Numbered from the stretch's first letter, positions 36,085 through 47,736 are shown. The stretch: 64,000 nt of DNA from Dermatemys mawii (GCA_007922305.1 ML677335.1:41044949-41108948), one strand, 5' to 3'. Made by a program: numbers and translations. Notes: a model not told the origin generated them from the letters alone.

Positions 36085-37014
36085 GTGTGATATATCTCAT
36101 CCATGATTAATTCTATCCAGTTTCTCAGCAAATTTCTATAAAACCAACCTGAAACATTGTACTCTTAAAGCTCCTGCCAAATTTGCTAGATAGGATGGTA
36201 ACATGGTTATGCTGCAGATAGATGTGTCTATGTCGTACTAAAACAATTTTTATGTTCTGTTTTGTGTTCTTGGGGAATATTCATCACTAAAGGCCTAGAA
36301 GATTCTTAAAATACTGCTTTAGTCAAGTTTAATATCATTAATACCACAACACAAATTAGAGAAAATCTGAATAAGCCCATTATTGGTGTTATAGAAAGCT
36401 AAATAAGCTATATATTCTTTTTCTGGCATTCAAAAAGCTCACCATTGCACAGCAAGCAGAAAACATGCATCCTAAGCATCTCCTATCTGAGTATCTCCTG
36501 AACCTCACAACTATGTAAAGTCCCACATGCTGTAAATTAAAAGCAGATGAGCACTTTAAAATGTCAGGCCTTTCCCTGGGGATTTATATTCTTTATATGT
36601 TTTTATAGAGTGAATATAATTTCAAATGGAAAGTAAAAGCAGTACCCTAAATTCAGTTATTTTCCACATGTTCTCTAAGCTCTGTGTGACCATTTTGTGC
36701 ACTATGGTCTCTCAAGAAGTGGACAACTGATTCACAGCACTCCTTGCAACAACTCTTGGGGAAAGAGAAGACTCTCTGAAAAAAAGCAGAGGTAAGGGGG
36801 AAGCCACAAAATGCCTTTAAATGGAAAATAAAAATGTCTTAAGGTGGAATTTTCAAAAAGCATTCACTGTTGGTTTCCTCTGTTCCCTTCAGTCATTAAG
36901 AGTTTCTCCATGGACTTCAGTGGGAGCAAGGCTGCTCCAGTGCTGAAAGCTTTTGAGAAAAAAAAAACACCACATCTAACTTCTAAGTAATATGATAATT
37001 ATTTGTACTGCAGG
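36085..37014. other. Gene-free stretch
   Basis: An old repeat trace containing CATGGACTTCAGTGGGAGC lies at about 36911-36930. Otherwise nothing recognised. Confidence 0.45.
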
Positions 37015-37135
37015 AGTGCTCAAAAGACTCCAAATCAGCATAGAGGCCCCACTGTGCAAGGTGCAATACTAACACATAGGAAGAAACAATCACTCCTTTG
37101 GAAGTCATACAGTGACTTAGCTTCCACCTAGGTAA
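37015..37135 (-). repeat. Ancient LINE-like 3'-end fragment
   Basis: GGCCCCACTGTGCAAGGTGC, AACACATAGGAAGAAACAAT and the following bases match the old family of 10300 on the minus strand. Confidence 0.45.
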
Positions 37136-40100
37136 TTTGCTCAAGCAAAGCTAGAGGGAAAAATATATTGCTTCTGAAGATGGTGTATATATGAGTTATA
37201 TGGATTAAAAAAATAATAAAATCATAAGTGGCAAACGCTAATTTTCTTATTAAAAAGATTTGGAGAAGCTAAAAGCTGACAATGTTTAAATGACATTATA
37301 GCATAAAAGTGCCTTTCACAGTCAAATCAATCATCCTGTCTGAACTCTATAGTGTTTTGTTTCATCTCGTCTCTGTTGAGGATAGTAACACAAAATAAAG
37401 TTCCTCTTGATGAGGTTTATTCAAATAACTAAGTGACCAAGTCCTGGGCATAAAGTAAGATTATAACATCAGCAAAAAGTTAATAATGCACTGCCGGTGT
37501 ACAATATTTTCTGTGATAAATCTATAGTAGTTTCAGAGTTTGAGTATCATTTATAATATATTGAACATACTCAAATGCAGAAATATCATGCTATAGAATT
37601 TTCAGCAATTTAAACAGACAATTTTACAGAAAACTGAATTGTGTAATTAAGCTACCTGGATAAAAGACAACAAGTGCATTTAAAAATACCTTTTTGTAGA
37701 CACATTTTAGTATAGCACTTGGAAAAAATTCACTGCAATCTTTTTAATTGTGCTTTGTATTTATGCCTTGCACAGGAAAGTACAGTAGAATTATTGAATA
37801 AAAGTTAACAGTAAAAAAAATTATATTTTCCCCTCATTTACAATTTGGCCTATTCCTAAACATTTCATATTACCTTAACCCTTAAAATACCAAATGTATC
37901 TTTTATAATTTTTTTGTTCGGTATGTGAATTACCCATGCAAATAACAACGGTGAACTTGGCAAGACCCAGCATAGGTCAGCGTTCAGTCAGTTTCTCAGC
38001 CTGGCTCTACCAAGGCACTTCAATGGTGACCCACACACATCCACACTATTCCAGTCCCAGACCTTCCCTCAGAACAGATTGCTAGCCCTGCTCTGTTGTG
38101 GGATGCCACTGTGATAAGGATAACAATTACGTGAGGACTAAGATGAGATCCTTAAACTCAAATCTAGTTGAAAATAAAAAGTGAAAACAAATCAAGAAAT
38201 AGAACAAACCAATATGATAATCCTTGTTAACCTTCAATATTTACTAACTCAAGATTTCATATTCTTCATGAGTCCCTGAACTGTTCATTCCTTAATAACC
38301 ACTCAAAACGAGCTGCACATTAAAGAAATGCAATACAAATTTGACTGGACTCACTACTACATCTGAGCTATCCTTCCATACAGCATAAAGCTAATTTAGC
38401 TGTCACTTACTGTAAGTAAAATGACAAATATCTGTAATATCTGTCAGGATATGACTGCTTTAAAAAGAGTTATGCAGCTGTCAACATTTTGATGACTTTA
38501 ACAAGAAGAAAAATAAACAAAGAACAGAAAACAGACAGTATATATTATGTATCCAGTTGCCAAACTCTTCTATTACTTATATTAATAAAAAAAATCAAAT
38601 TAGTTCATAAAAATAAGAAACAACAAAGGCTTCTGGAGTATACTGATACAGGTAAATCTGTTAGTACTGATGAGATAGAACTGTAGCATGCACTGCTACA
38701 AATTGAATCCAGGTCTCTCTTCACCAACTGAATATTTATAATAAAGCAAATCGAAGTATATAATTTAGAATCACTATTTAGACATGAGAATATAAGGAAT
38801 CTTACAGAACAAAGTAAAAGTATGACTTGGAGGACAAGCATACTTGGGCTTCCTACTTCTAAACAAGATTTTCTCTTCACATATTTTAGGAAGTCGAACA
38901 TTAACTAAGAGCTTTTCAGCTCCTGAAGAAAGAATGCATCCTGTTTCCAACATTCCATAATGTTCACTAAAAAGCATCTTAAAGAATTCTTTGCACACAT
39001 TTTAGAGTGAAGCAATCTTTATCTCCTTTCTTGCACATCCACTGTCCACTGTCCATCCATTTTTATTGAGCCATTAGTTTATGGGCATTGACAAAAGATT
39101 TATTTTGGGAGCAGTGGTTCACTCATTGAGGTTTTTTTTTTTTTAAATCACCACTCCTCCCACTTTGCATCTCTGTTATCAAGGATTCTTGCACAAAAGC
39201 ATTCTGCTGTTTCGTAGATTTGAAGTATCAGGGGTCAATGCAAAGGCAAATAAGTTTTAAAAACTCCGGTTGTCATTGTCAAATTATGATTACTCAAATG
39301 TTGTCTAGTATATAATATTTGATTAAATTTGTAATTCTATACTGCTTTGTCCCATTTCAGAGGAAGCTGAATTTCATGGTGGTAGAAGTGGTTAATATAC
39401 TGTAGAGCCCAATATTCTCACTGCATGTGAGGGGACTCCATTTGAAGTCAGTGCAAGCTGTGAGTTATGATAAACTGTAGGCACTTACCCATTTTTAAAG
39501 GACATGTAAGAATCAACCAGGGAAGGCACACCAACTTTTTTCTACTTCCTCCCCTCCCTAAAAACTCCTGTCTCTCACCATTTGCCACACACTTATCTCT
39601 TTCAGCTTCTTCCTAATTAGAGAGAAAACCTGACTGTATTAACTACTGCTCCCAGTCTTAGCAAATGCGATATACCAGCATACTGTTGATGTACTGCTCG
39701 GAGTAGCTCTGCCTACTATGCCCATCAGGCATCCAGCAGGGTGCATGGTACACATCCTATGGCTTTCCATTGGAGAGTTAATGGAGCTCAGCACCTCACA
39801 GAACTAATATGCAGCATACTTTGGAATCATCATCATCTGAAAAAAAGTACCAGCCAGAAACTGATGATGAATGTATATACCATTAAGGGAAGTTTTAGTT
39901 TAATGTTACTTTAGGAGTTTGTGGTAGTTACTCTACACACACGTCATACAGTGATTGGCATTAATAAGTCAGCATGTGAAGTCATTAACTGTGTGTAACT
40001 CTCCTCTCCACTGGCAGAGACAGTGGTGAGGATGAAGCACTGTTACAAGAGGCAGAGGAGGTAAAAGATTGTCCTACCATAGCATCTGGGAACACCGGTA

Positions 40101-40294
40101 TAATAAAAATCTTGACCAGAAGTTTGCATTAAAAGGAAAATAGAAATTTTAGATAAACAAATCAGATCTTAAACTTTGGAGTTATTAGGAATACTAGGAG
40201 GGAAAGGTTCTTCAGAGTCCTTATAATGTGACTCTCTGTTAGTGAGATTTGAGCATGCAAGAGAACAGTTTAGAAAAAAGCTACAGAATTCTGC
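37136..40294. other. Gene-free AT-rich region
   Basis: Nothing recognised apart from short simple repeats. Frames at 38489-38998 are short, on both strands, and without motif. Confidence 0.5.
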
Positions 40295-40445
40295 CAGAGT
40301 CATAGAATAATAGGGTTGGAAGAGACCTCAGGAGGTCATCCAGTCCAATCCCCTCCTCAAAGCAGGACCAACCCCAACTAAATCATCCCAGACAGAGCTC
40401 TGCCACGCCAAGCCTTAAAAAGCTTTAAGGATGGAGATTCCATCA
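40295..40445 (-). repeat. CR1 3' end
   Basis: CATAGAATAATAGGGTTGGA, GACCTCAGGAGGTCATCCAG and CCTCAAAGCAGGACCAACCC are the classic CR1 tail seen from the opposite strand. Confidence 0.85.
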
Positions 40446-40854
40446 ATGCTTTAATAGTGTCCATGTCTTGAGAGATAAAGGAAGAGTTCTTCAAGCTGCA
40501 AGAATAAAACACTCATGAATTTGAAGACAAGAAGATCTTTCCTTCCTGCTCCCTCCCAGATTTGAGCCCTATTTCTCAAAGCACAAGAATTTATGGATGA
40601 TGAATTGGAAAAAACCATCCTGCTGCTCCAAGTGAACCACCAGAATAAAACCCCTTTCCTGAAATGTAAAAATCAGGAAATAGTCTTTTTTTCTTTTTGG
40701 TAGAAGACTACAAATTAACACATCTGAGAATTCTGAAGAAAGATAAAATAGTTATTTTAAAGCCCCACCATCTTCAATATGTTGTATTTATATTGACCCA
40801 AGAGATGAAGGAGGAAGCCTGGTCTACACACAAACCATGTCAGTTCAGCTACAA

Positions 40855-41047
40855 TCACAGAATATCAGGGTTGGAAGGGACCTCAGGAGATCATCTACTC
40901 CAACCCCCTGCTCAAAGCAGGACTAATGCCCAATTAAATCATCCAACAGATTTTTGCCCCATATTCCTAAATGGTGCCCCCAAGAATTGAACTCACAACA
41001 CTGGGTTTGGCAGCCCAATGCTCAAACCACTGAGCTATTCCTGCCTG
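40855..41047 (-). repeat. tRNA-derived SINE with CR1-like tail
   Basis: Read on the minus strand from 41047, it opens with an A-box-like ATAGCTCAGTGGTTTGAGC and a B-box-like GTTGTGAGTTCAATTC. It then passes into a tail with GGGTTGGAGTAGATGATC and GTCCCTTCCAACCCTGATAT. That tail is the one CR1 reverse transcriptase recognises, so CR1 probably mobilised it. Length, about 190 bases, fits a full SINE. Confidence 0.7.
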
Positions 41048-41993
41048 TGCTTTGATGCTGCTGTTGTTAAACTGACACAAAACACTGTGTGGACAATCTT
41101 ATTTCAGTATGAGCATGGCTCATGTTTATTTCACTGAAGTTGACTGCTTACTGACTTACTCATATTTCAGTTTGCGTGGTTTATATCAATTTAATGCATC
41201 TATCCATGTTTTTGCACCAGTTTATCTAGAATAGTTTTTAAAACTGAGTTAAGTGAAATTTCATCAGGCAAACAAGACCTAAGGTTTAGTTTCTCTTTCA
41301 TTCTAAAGGACAGAAATGTAGTTTTAAAACACTTACATTCTTATGCACAGGTATACTTTTCAGATATGTTTTAATATTGTTTAAATAATTTCAGTTATGA
41401 CTAAAATAAAAATCATTGTAAAGAAACCAAGCCAATATGAAAATAGTATCTATTTCACTTTATTTTTGTGCCCTATTTTGATTTTTATAAAATTATATAT
41501 TTCCATTATTGTCTTACTAAAACATTACAATGATATGTGACTCAAAGTTTGCAGGTTGTGATCCCATGAAGTCTCAAGTTGAGCAGGATGAGTGTTGCTA
41601 GAACATTTCAAGATTTATAATCAGATTTTCATATAGTTCCCTTTCACCTGTTGTGTTGCTACCATATTAAAAAAACCTAACTATACAGTGCCATCAGTGA
41701 AGAGACACCATGCTTTCAAGTTCAGAAAATAAATGAACTGGAAAAAAAATATTGGTTCATCTTTCATTTATGATATTAGACATTACTTGTTACTATCTTA
41801 AGTTAACTTTAAAAATCACACCTCTGAATTTTTTTTTTTAATGTATCTCTTTAATGATGGTACTTTAGATGCCATTTTAAGTTTCAGCCTCTTTCTAATA
41901 GAGCACACATACATGATGAAAAGTGCAATTCAGTTAGTGGGTGACACCACTGGTCATAGCTTTTGATGATAATACCCAATAAAAAACTACCAG
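41048..41993. other. Gene-free AT-rich stretch
   Basis: No recognised feature. Confidence 0.5.
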
Positions 41994-42744
41994 TGTGACG
42001 TTGCACTCCATATGATTTTATGAAAATATGCTAATAAGTGTTAATATAATGTAATTGGAATATGCTTCATGCAGAAGGTCTCTTGTAAGGTATCATTACA
42101 AATTTTATAATCTATTGGTTGTGGTCATCCTAACTGTATAAATGTATCATTCTTGTATCTGAAACTAGAAATATGAAATATAACTCTAAAGGTCCTATTG
42201 TAATTTTGCAATGTAGGGGCCATTAATGGTGGTTTGGAATCTTGATGGCTCCCATCAACTAGGACGATTAATTGTAAATGGCCCTGTTTTACTTGCAAGC
42301 CTTCCTGTGAGTCAGACCAGGAAAAATGAGGGTTTGGGGTCTCAAGACATGTGACCATGATACTGGAATCCATCTTAAACTTGGTGCTTTTCCATTTAGA
42401 AGGAGAGGTGGGGACCCAGAGACACAAAAGATTCTTGCCTTTTACCAAAGATATTTAAGGGGCTTAACAGAACAAAGGAGGTTCCAGTCATGAGTAATCC
42501 CCTAGTTCCCAACTGAGTTGGAGCTAAAAAGAACTGTACATGGGGAAAGGATTGGGCCCAGAGTATGAAAGAGTCTAGTCTGTGAAAGAAGCCCATGTTC
42601 ATTTGGAACATCTGAGAGTAAGATCTTATCTGTAATCAGTTTCTTAATGTATTAGGCTTAGATGTGCATATTTTGTTTTAATTTGCTTGGTAACTTACTT
42701 TGTTCTGTCTGTTATTACTTGGAAATGTTATTGTTATTACTTTC
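41994..42744 (+). mobile_element. LTR-like block of an endogenous retroelement, truncated by CR1
   Basis: It begins TGTGACGTTGCACTCC and runs through TAAGGTATCATTACAAATTT, TGTATCATTCTTGTATCTGA and GGTGGTTTGGAATCTTGATG to TGTCTGTTATTACTTGGAAA. The order matches a common turtle LTR recalled from memory. No CA end, target duplication or coding region is seen, and the CR1 at 42745 abuts its right side. The minus-strand frames at 42125-42611 are shadows. Confidence 0.5.
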
Positions 42745-43897
42745 AGAATGGAGAGAAGTAACTTGTGGTGTTTCCCAAGGGTCAGTCCTAGGACCAACCT
42801 ACTCAACTTAGTCATAAATGATCTGGAGAAAGGGGTTAACAGTGAGGTGGCAAGGTTTGCAGAAGATACTAATCTGCACACGATAGTTAAAACTAAAGCA
42901 GACTGTGAAGAACTTCAAAAAAGATCTCACAAAACTAAGTGATTGGGCAAGAAAACGGCAAATGACATTTAATGTGGATAAATGTAAAGTAATGCACATT
43001 GGAAAAAATAACCCCAACTGTACATACAATATGATGGTGGCTAATTTATCTATAACTAATCAGGAAAAAGATCTTGGAATCATCATGAATAGTTCTCTGA
43101 AGAATCCACACATTGTGCAGCAGTCAAAAAAGCAATCAGGATGTTAGGAATCATTAAAAAAAGGGAGAGAGAGTAAGACGGAGAATATCTTATTGCCTTT
43201 ATATAAATCCATGGTGCACCAGCATCTTGGATACTGCATACAGATGTGGTCTCCTCATGTCAAAGAAGATATACTGGCATTAGAAAAGGTTCAGAGAAGG
43301 GAAACTAAAATGATTAGGGGTTTGGAACAGGTCCCATATGAAAAGAGATTAAAGAAGCTAGGGCTTTTCATCTTGGAAAAGAGGAGACTCAGGGGGGAAT
43401 ATGATAGAGGTCTATAAAATCATGGTTGGTGTGGAGAAAGTAAATAAGGAAAAGTTATTTACTTGTTCCCATAATATAAGAACTAGGGGTCACCAAATAA
43501 AATTAATGGGCAGCAAGTTTAAAATAAATAAAAGGAAGTTGTTCTTCACACAGCGCATAGTCAACTTGTGGAACTCCTTGCCTGAGGAGGTTGTGAAGGC
43601 TAGGACTAAAACAGGGTTTAAAAGAGAACTGGATAAATTCATGGAGATTAAGTCCATTAATGGCTATTAGCGAGGATGGGTAAGGAATGGTGTCCCTAGC
43701 CTTTGTTGGTGGTGATGGATGGTAGGAAAGAGATGGATGGCAGAGGGTGGTGATGCATGATGGATGGCAGGAGAGAGATCACTTGATCATTACCTCTTAG
43801 GTTCACTCACTCCGGGGCACCTGGAATTGGCCACTGTTCGTAGACAGGATACTGGGCTGGATGAAGCTTTGATCTGATCCAGTGCAGCCATTCTCAG
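42745..43897 (+). pseudogene. CR1 LINE, 5'-truncated: end of reverse transcriptase frame plus 3' UTR
   Basis: The deduced pieces follow the CR1 ORF2 C-terminus. GVSQGSVLGP sits at about 42764-42794, VINDLEKGVNSEVARFAEDT at about 42811-42870, SDWARKRQMTFNVDKCKVMH at about 42938-42998, and KDLGIIMNSSL at about 43067-43100. PLYKSMVHQHLGYC and VQRRETKMIRGLEQVPYEKR lie in 43193-43350, and NLWNSLPEEVVKA at about 43570-43608. At least three frameshifts separate them. The catalytic FADD box reads FAED, so the enzyme would be dead even without the shifts. The 3' UTR includes a local GATGGATGGYAGG expansion at 43709-43775. Confidence 0.85.
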
Positions 43898-44411
43898 GGA
43901 TTTCCCCAACACCCTCCCTGAATTTCCGAACACCCCCCGCCCCAGTTTTGTGAACTAGTTGCATGCCAATTTTGGCAATTTGAATTGAAATTGAAACATT
44001 AATACACACTTTAAAAGCATATATAGCGTAGGATAAAATGTGTATATGAAAAAGTGTAATAGATTTGAAAAGTATGAACAGAGACTAGCTTCCTTATACT
44101 TTGTAAGTGAAGTCAAAATGAGTGCTCCCTGACAGCTAGTGATGAACTGGGGGCTGAGAGGAAAGGCTTCAGGACCAGATTGTATTTACATTCACACCTA
44201 ATCTACCTAGGGATCCAGAAAACAAAGCTATGTTGCAAGTGATAGATTTTGGCAGGGGCTGAGTTGCAAATCACTTGAATGGGGGGAGTGGGGAATGAAA
44301 TGTTGTTTTTGTCCTTATCGTATGAGTAAAGAGCAGTAGAACTGTACTTAACCTGTGTTAATTGAGGGCATCAAGAAAGAGGGTGGGGACAGGTGTTTTG
44401 CTCTGATGGTC
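43898..44411. other. Gene-free stretch, left flank of Harbinger insertion
   Basis: No coding sequence. It would be continuous with 48680 onwards before the Harbinger inserted. The block 44140-44411 plus 48680-49255 may be one older unclassified repeat. Confidence 0.4.
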
Positions 44412-44440
44412 TAAGGGTATGGTTACACTTACAAAATTAT

Positions 44441-44489
44441 AGCGCTATTGCTTATAGCGCTCGCCTTATACAGCAATAATAATAGCGCT
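44441..44489 (+). promoter_or_regulatory. Left subterminal AGCGCT cluster
   Basis: AGCGCT at 44441-44446, 44456-44461 and 44484-44489, each inside a longer TATAGCGCT context. In studied PIF/Harbinger elements the Myb-like partner binds subterminal motifs of the transposon; this repeated palindrome is the natural candidate here. Binding is inferred. Confidence 0.6.
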
Positions 44490-44785
44490 ATTGTATGTCC
44501 ACACTGACATGCTCCAGCACTATAGCATGGCCACATTTGCGGCACTTAATACGGCATCAAGAGCAGCGCATTAGGGCATGTATCCCACAGTACACCTCTT
44601 CCTGATCTGGCGCAATGGCTTGTGGTGGGGGGGGGCGTCACTTGCGGGGCATTCTATATCCTGTTTCAACTACCCATGATGCTTTTTGGCATATCCCAGC
44701 AATCCCTGTGTTTCCTTCCACCTCCGGCGCCATCTTTCAAGGGTTTCAGCAAGGCACGCTCCGTCTTCCATTGTCGAGTGCTGCA

Positions 44786-46027
44786 ATGAATCCAGAACTG
44801 CTGAGGGACATGCTGACGACTGTCGCCAGCACATCTCTGTGTGCAGTGGAGTTATTCCTTGACATGCAGGATGACAGTGATGATTCTGAAGACGAGATCG
44901 AAGCGGTGAATGCATTCGACACACAGCTTCTTGTCTCATTAACGGACATGCTCATGGCTGTTGAACGCCGCTTCTGGGCACGGGAAACGAGCACAGAGTG
45001 GTGGGATCGCATCGTCATGCAAGTCTGGGACGACGAGCAGTGGCTGCAAAACTTTCGAATGAGAAAAGCCACTTTCATGGGACTGTGTGCTGAACTCGCC
45101 CCTGCCCTGCGGCGCAAGGACACCAGACTGAGAGCTGCCCTCCTGGTGGAGAAGCGGGTGGCTATCACGATCTGGAAGCTGGCTACCCCAGACAGCTACC
45201 GATCGGTGGCCAACCAGTTTGGGGTTGGAAAGTCGACCGTTGGAGTTGTGCTGATGCAAGTGTGCAGGGCCATTAACCGCATCCTGCTACGAAAAATCGT
45301 GACTCTGGATAACGTGCATGACATCGTGGCTGGCTTTGAAGAAATGGGTTTCCCTAACTGTGGTGGGGCGATAGATGGGACCCATATACCCATTCTGGCG
45401 CCCGCCCACCTAGCTGAGGAGTACGTTAACCGAAAGGGGTACTTCTCCATGGTTCTTCAGGCGCTTGTGGATCACCGTGGGCGTTTTACTGACATTAACG
45501 CTGGCTGGTCTGGAAAGGTGCATGACGCACGCATCTTCCGCAACACCGGCCTGTTCATGAAGCTGCAAGCCGGGACTTTTTTCCCAGACCAGAGGATCCC
45601 CGTGGGGGAAGTGGAAATGCCCATAGTGATTCTTGGTGACCCTGCTTACCCTTTAATGCCCTGGCTCATGAAACCGTACACAGGGAGCCTGGACAGCAGT
45701 CAGGAAAGGTTCAACTACAGGCTTAGCCGGTGTCGAATGACTGTGGAGTGTGCTTTTGGGCGTCTCAAGGCGCGCTGGCGCTGTCTTTATGGGAGGCTAG
45801 ACTTGGCCGAGGGTAGTATCTCCGCGGTTATTTCCGCATGCTGTGCCCTACATAATCTTTGTGAGCGGAAGGGCGAAGGCTTCACTCAGGCATGGTCCTC
45901 TGAGGTTCAACGCCTGGAGGCCACATATGCCCAGCCAGAGAGCAGGGTTCATGGAGGGGACCAGCGCGAGGCTGTTAGGATCAGGGAAGCCTTGAGGGAG
46001 CATTTTGAGGCTGAAAGCCAGTTCTAA
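44786..46027 (+). CDS. Harbinger transposase (DDE_Tnp_4, HARBI1-like), 413 aa
   Basis: A DDE transposase that would cut and rejoin the element ends in the nucleus, with the Myb-like partner. The frame is uninterrupted. An upstream ATG at 44615 would add 57 residues of non-conserved sequence. I chose 44786 (MNPELLRDML) because the related copy at 55943 starts at the equivalent place (MEPAQVTAAVM). In that numbering an acidic stretch covers residues 29-40 (DDSDDSEDEIEA). A helix-turn-helix-like region is at about 136-165 (DSYRSVANQFGVGKS). The catalytic block GAIDGTHIPI gives D197, VILGDPAYPL gives D285, and TVECAFGRLKARW gives E321, a DD35E spacing. The conserved HNLCE lies at 356-360. Length is near the usual for HARBI1-type proteins. 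No promoter was identified. Confidence 0.93.
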   Translation: MNPELLRDMLTTVASTSLCAVELFLDMQDDSDDSEDEIEAVNAFDTQLLVSLTDMLMAVERRFWARETSTEWWDRIVMQVWDDEQWLQNFRMRKATFMGLCAELAPALRRKDTRLRAALLVEKRVAITIWKLATPDSYRSVANQFGVGKSTVGVVLMQVCRAINRILLRKIVTLDNVHDIVAGFEEMGFPNCGGAIDGTHIPILAPAHLAEEYVNRKGYFSMVLQALVDHRGRFTDINAGWSGKVHDARIFRNTGLFMKLQAGTFFPDQRIPVGEVEMPIVILGDPAYPLMPWLMKPYTGSLDSSQERFNYRLSRCRMTVECAFGRLKARWRCLYGRLDLAEGSISAVISACCALHNLCERKGEGFTQAWSSEVQRLEATYAQPESRVHGGDQREAVRIREALREHFEAESQF

Positions 46028-46126
46028 AGTGAGGTGCAGATGGAGGGAGGGAGGGAGGGAGGGAGCATTCTTTTAACAGGAACAGGCATTTGCTTTTCTG
46101 TAGCCTGTAATAATGTATGTACACTT

Positions 46127-46167
46127 AATAAAAAAAACCCATTTATTAAGAAGACAATTCATTTATT
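46127..46167. promoter_or_regulatory. Convergent polyadenylation signals
   Basis: AATAAA at 46127-46132 lies about 100 bases after the transposase stop. On the other strand AATAAA is read at 46142-46147 and 46162-46167, about 90-115 bases after the Myb gene stop. The two transcripts would end almost back to back, perhaps overlapping. Confidence 0.6.
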
Positions 46168-46256
46168 AAACAGGTACTTCGGTTGCTGAAAGAAAATATT
46201 GTGATGCATGTGAGGGGGAAGGCAGGGGAGGTGCAATGGGGGTGTCGTGGGGTCAG

Positions 46257-46825
46257 TCAGAGATCGGAGTATGTCCGGGTCTCTGAGTCTCCAGTGCCCT
46301 CACAGTGGCCATGTCCCCCGAACCCCATTTGCGGTGGCCAGTAAGGCATGTTATTAGGGGTAGACTGCAGTGGATAATGGTCTGGGGTCTGGGGGTTGTT
46401 CGGTGAAGACAGAGGGGTTGGAGGCAGCTGTGGATGGTGATAACCATTTGGCTGATGATAGTGGCCTGGAGGGTACAGAGGCAAAGAAGGGAAAGGGAGT
46501 TGGGGCAAACGATAATTGGGGTGGTGGGTGCGGAGCTTCTCCTCCTGAAGGGTGACAAGCCGCTGCATAGTCTGCAATTGAAGCTGCAGTAATGAGAGCA
46601 GTTTGTCGGTGCTTTCCCGGCGGTGAATCGCGTTCTCCTTCCGCGCCTTCTCCCTCAACTTGCTCTCATTCTCCCTCCACCTCTGTGCAACTCGATTCTC
46701 CGTTACAGCCTGTTGCATTACTTGCTGTACAAGATCCTCTTTGCTCCTTCGTGGCCGCTTCCTCAGTCGCCTGAGCCTCTCAGCTGTTGATAAGAGCGAT
46801 GGCGAAGGGGTGAAGGACGACCCTT
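46257..46825 (-). CDS. Harbinger Myb/SANT-like protein, exon 2
   Basis: The second exon starts after a TTTATTTTAG acceptor (minus strand) and stops at 46257. It encodes about 188 residues. The first part is basic and helical (LRRLRKRPRRSKEDL, then repeated Glu/Arg/Gln heptads to about the QLQTMQRL segment), suited to a coiled coil. The second is Pro/His/Tyr-rich and probably disordered. It begins on the second base of a codon, exactly complementing the exon 1 donor, which supports the gene model. The coiled coil is the likely self- or transposase-interaction surface, an inference. The frame extends upstream to an ATG at 46895, but that part is probably intron. Confidence 0.75.
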
Positions 46826-47078
46826 CTAAAATAAAAAGATACATTTCACAGTGGTTCCCTTGTAAAGAGCAGACATGCCTATCATTCCCCCGCATTCCCC
46901 GTTTGCCTGTCCCGCAGACAGCACAGATACAGCAACGGAGCCCCTGCCATGGTGAGTGGACTCCAGAGGCAAGGGAAATGATTTTTTCCCTGCCCTGAAA
47001 AGCTGTGGCGGGGGGTGGGTTGAGTGCCGGGAAGTGGCAGGAGCCCTACTCTGAACACTGTTCCAACATTCTCTGTAG

Positions 47079-47381
47079 GTGTTTGTCCTGGAAGATATCT
47101 CGTTGCTTCGAGTCACTGAGGAGCAAAGGGAAGGGATTTTATTAAGATGCGGCTTCCGCCCAGGGCCATATGCAGCGTGCCTATGTGCAGCAATGCTCCC
47201 CCCACCCATTGTCGCACAGTGGCAGGGACTAGGGACCGGGACCGGGACGGGGACCACGCTGGCTCTCCCGGGAAACCTGCGCAGGCGCATTGCAAGTGCT
47301 CTTATTGAGACCTTTGAAGAGATTACTGATGATGACTACCGCGAGGTGATAGACTACATCAATGCACTATTCCACATGTAG
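47079..47381 (+). CDS. Unassigned 100-codon frame inside the Myb intron, opposite strand
   Basis: It opens just after a TTCTCTGTAG acceptor-like site and runs MFVLEDISLLRVTEEQREG to a C-terminus ending DDDYREVIDYINALFHM, which looks like an amphipathic helix. A low-complexity GTGTGTG stretch (47231-47260 region) lies in the middle. I do not recognise the family. It may be an extra exon of a third transposon gene, captured host sequence, or a chance frame in GC-rich DNA. The overlapping minus-strand frame (46826-47290) is less protein-like. Confidence 0.3.
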   Translation: MFVLEDISLLRVTEEQREGILLRCGFRPGPYAACLCAAMLPPPIVAQWQGLGTGTGTGTTLALPGNLRRRIASALIETFEEITDDDYREVIDYINALFHM

Positions 47382-47399
47382 GCAAGCATGCAAGCATCC

Positions 47400-47736
47400 C
47401 CTTCCACCCCAAGCTGCCTGCCTTCCCCATAGAAAAGCAGCTTTACCGCCGCAATGCACTGCTGAGCTGGCCCCTGCAACCGCCGGACGCTGTGGCTGGC
47501 CGCCCTTCTCCTGGCTTTAGAGGAGAGCTCCTGGCTGCATGCCCCCCTGCCCTCCTCCTGGCTTGAACAGAGCACCAGGTGGAATGCCCCCCTCATCCCT
47601 TTCCACCCCAAGCTGCCAGCCTTCCCCATAGAAAAGCAGCTTTACCTCCGCAATCCGCTGCTGAGCTGGCCCCTGCAACCGCCGGACGCTGTGGCTGGCT
47701 GCCCTCCTGGGTTGAGAAGAGCTCCTGGCTGCATGC
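47400..47736. repeat. Direct duplication (about 140 bp, 199 bp apart) inside the Harbinger
   Basis: 47400-47542 and 47599-47736 share TTCCACCCCAAGCTGCC, CTTCCCCATAGAAAAGCAGC and CCCCTGCAACCGCCGGACGC in the same order. The right copy holds the exon 1 splice donor (minus strand GGAGGTAAAG); the left one holds the matching GGCGGTAAAG. The duplication thus doubled the 3' end of exon 1 and could give two donor choices. Confidence 0.85.

Noticed and set aside
40983..41047. tRNA gene on the minus strand
   Set aside because: The A- and B-box-like sequences belong to a SINE joined to a CR1-type tail; no complete cloverleaf was seen.
44615..44785. Upstream ATG as the transposase start
   Set aside because: The 57 extra residues have no conserved features, and the related copy begins at the position equivalent to 44786.
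46592..46998. Plus-strand frames over the Myb-like exon 2
   Set aside because: They are complements of the Glu/Arg- and Pro-rich coding sequence on the minus strand; splice phase supports the minus-strand gene.
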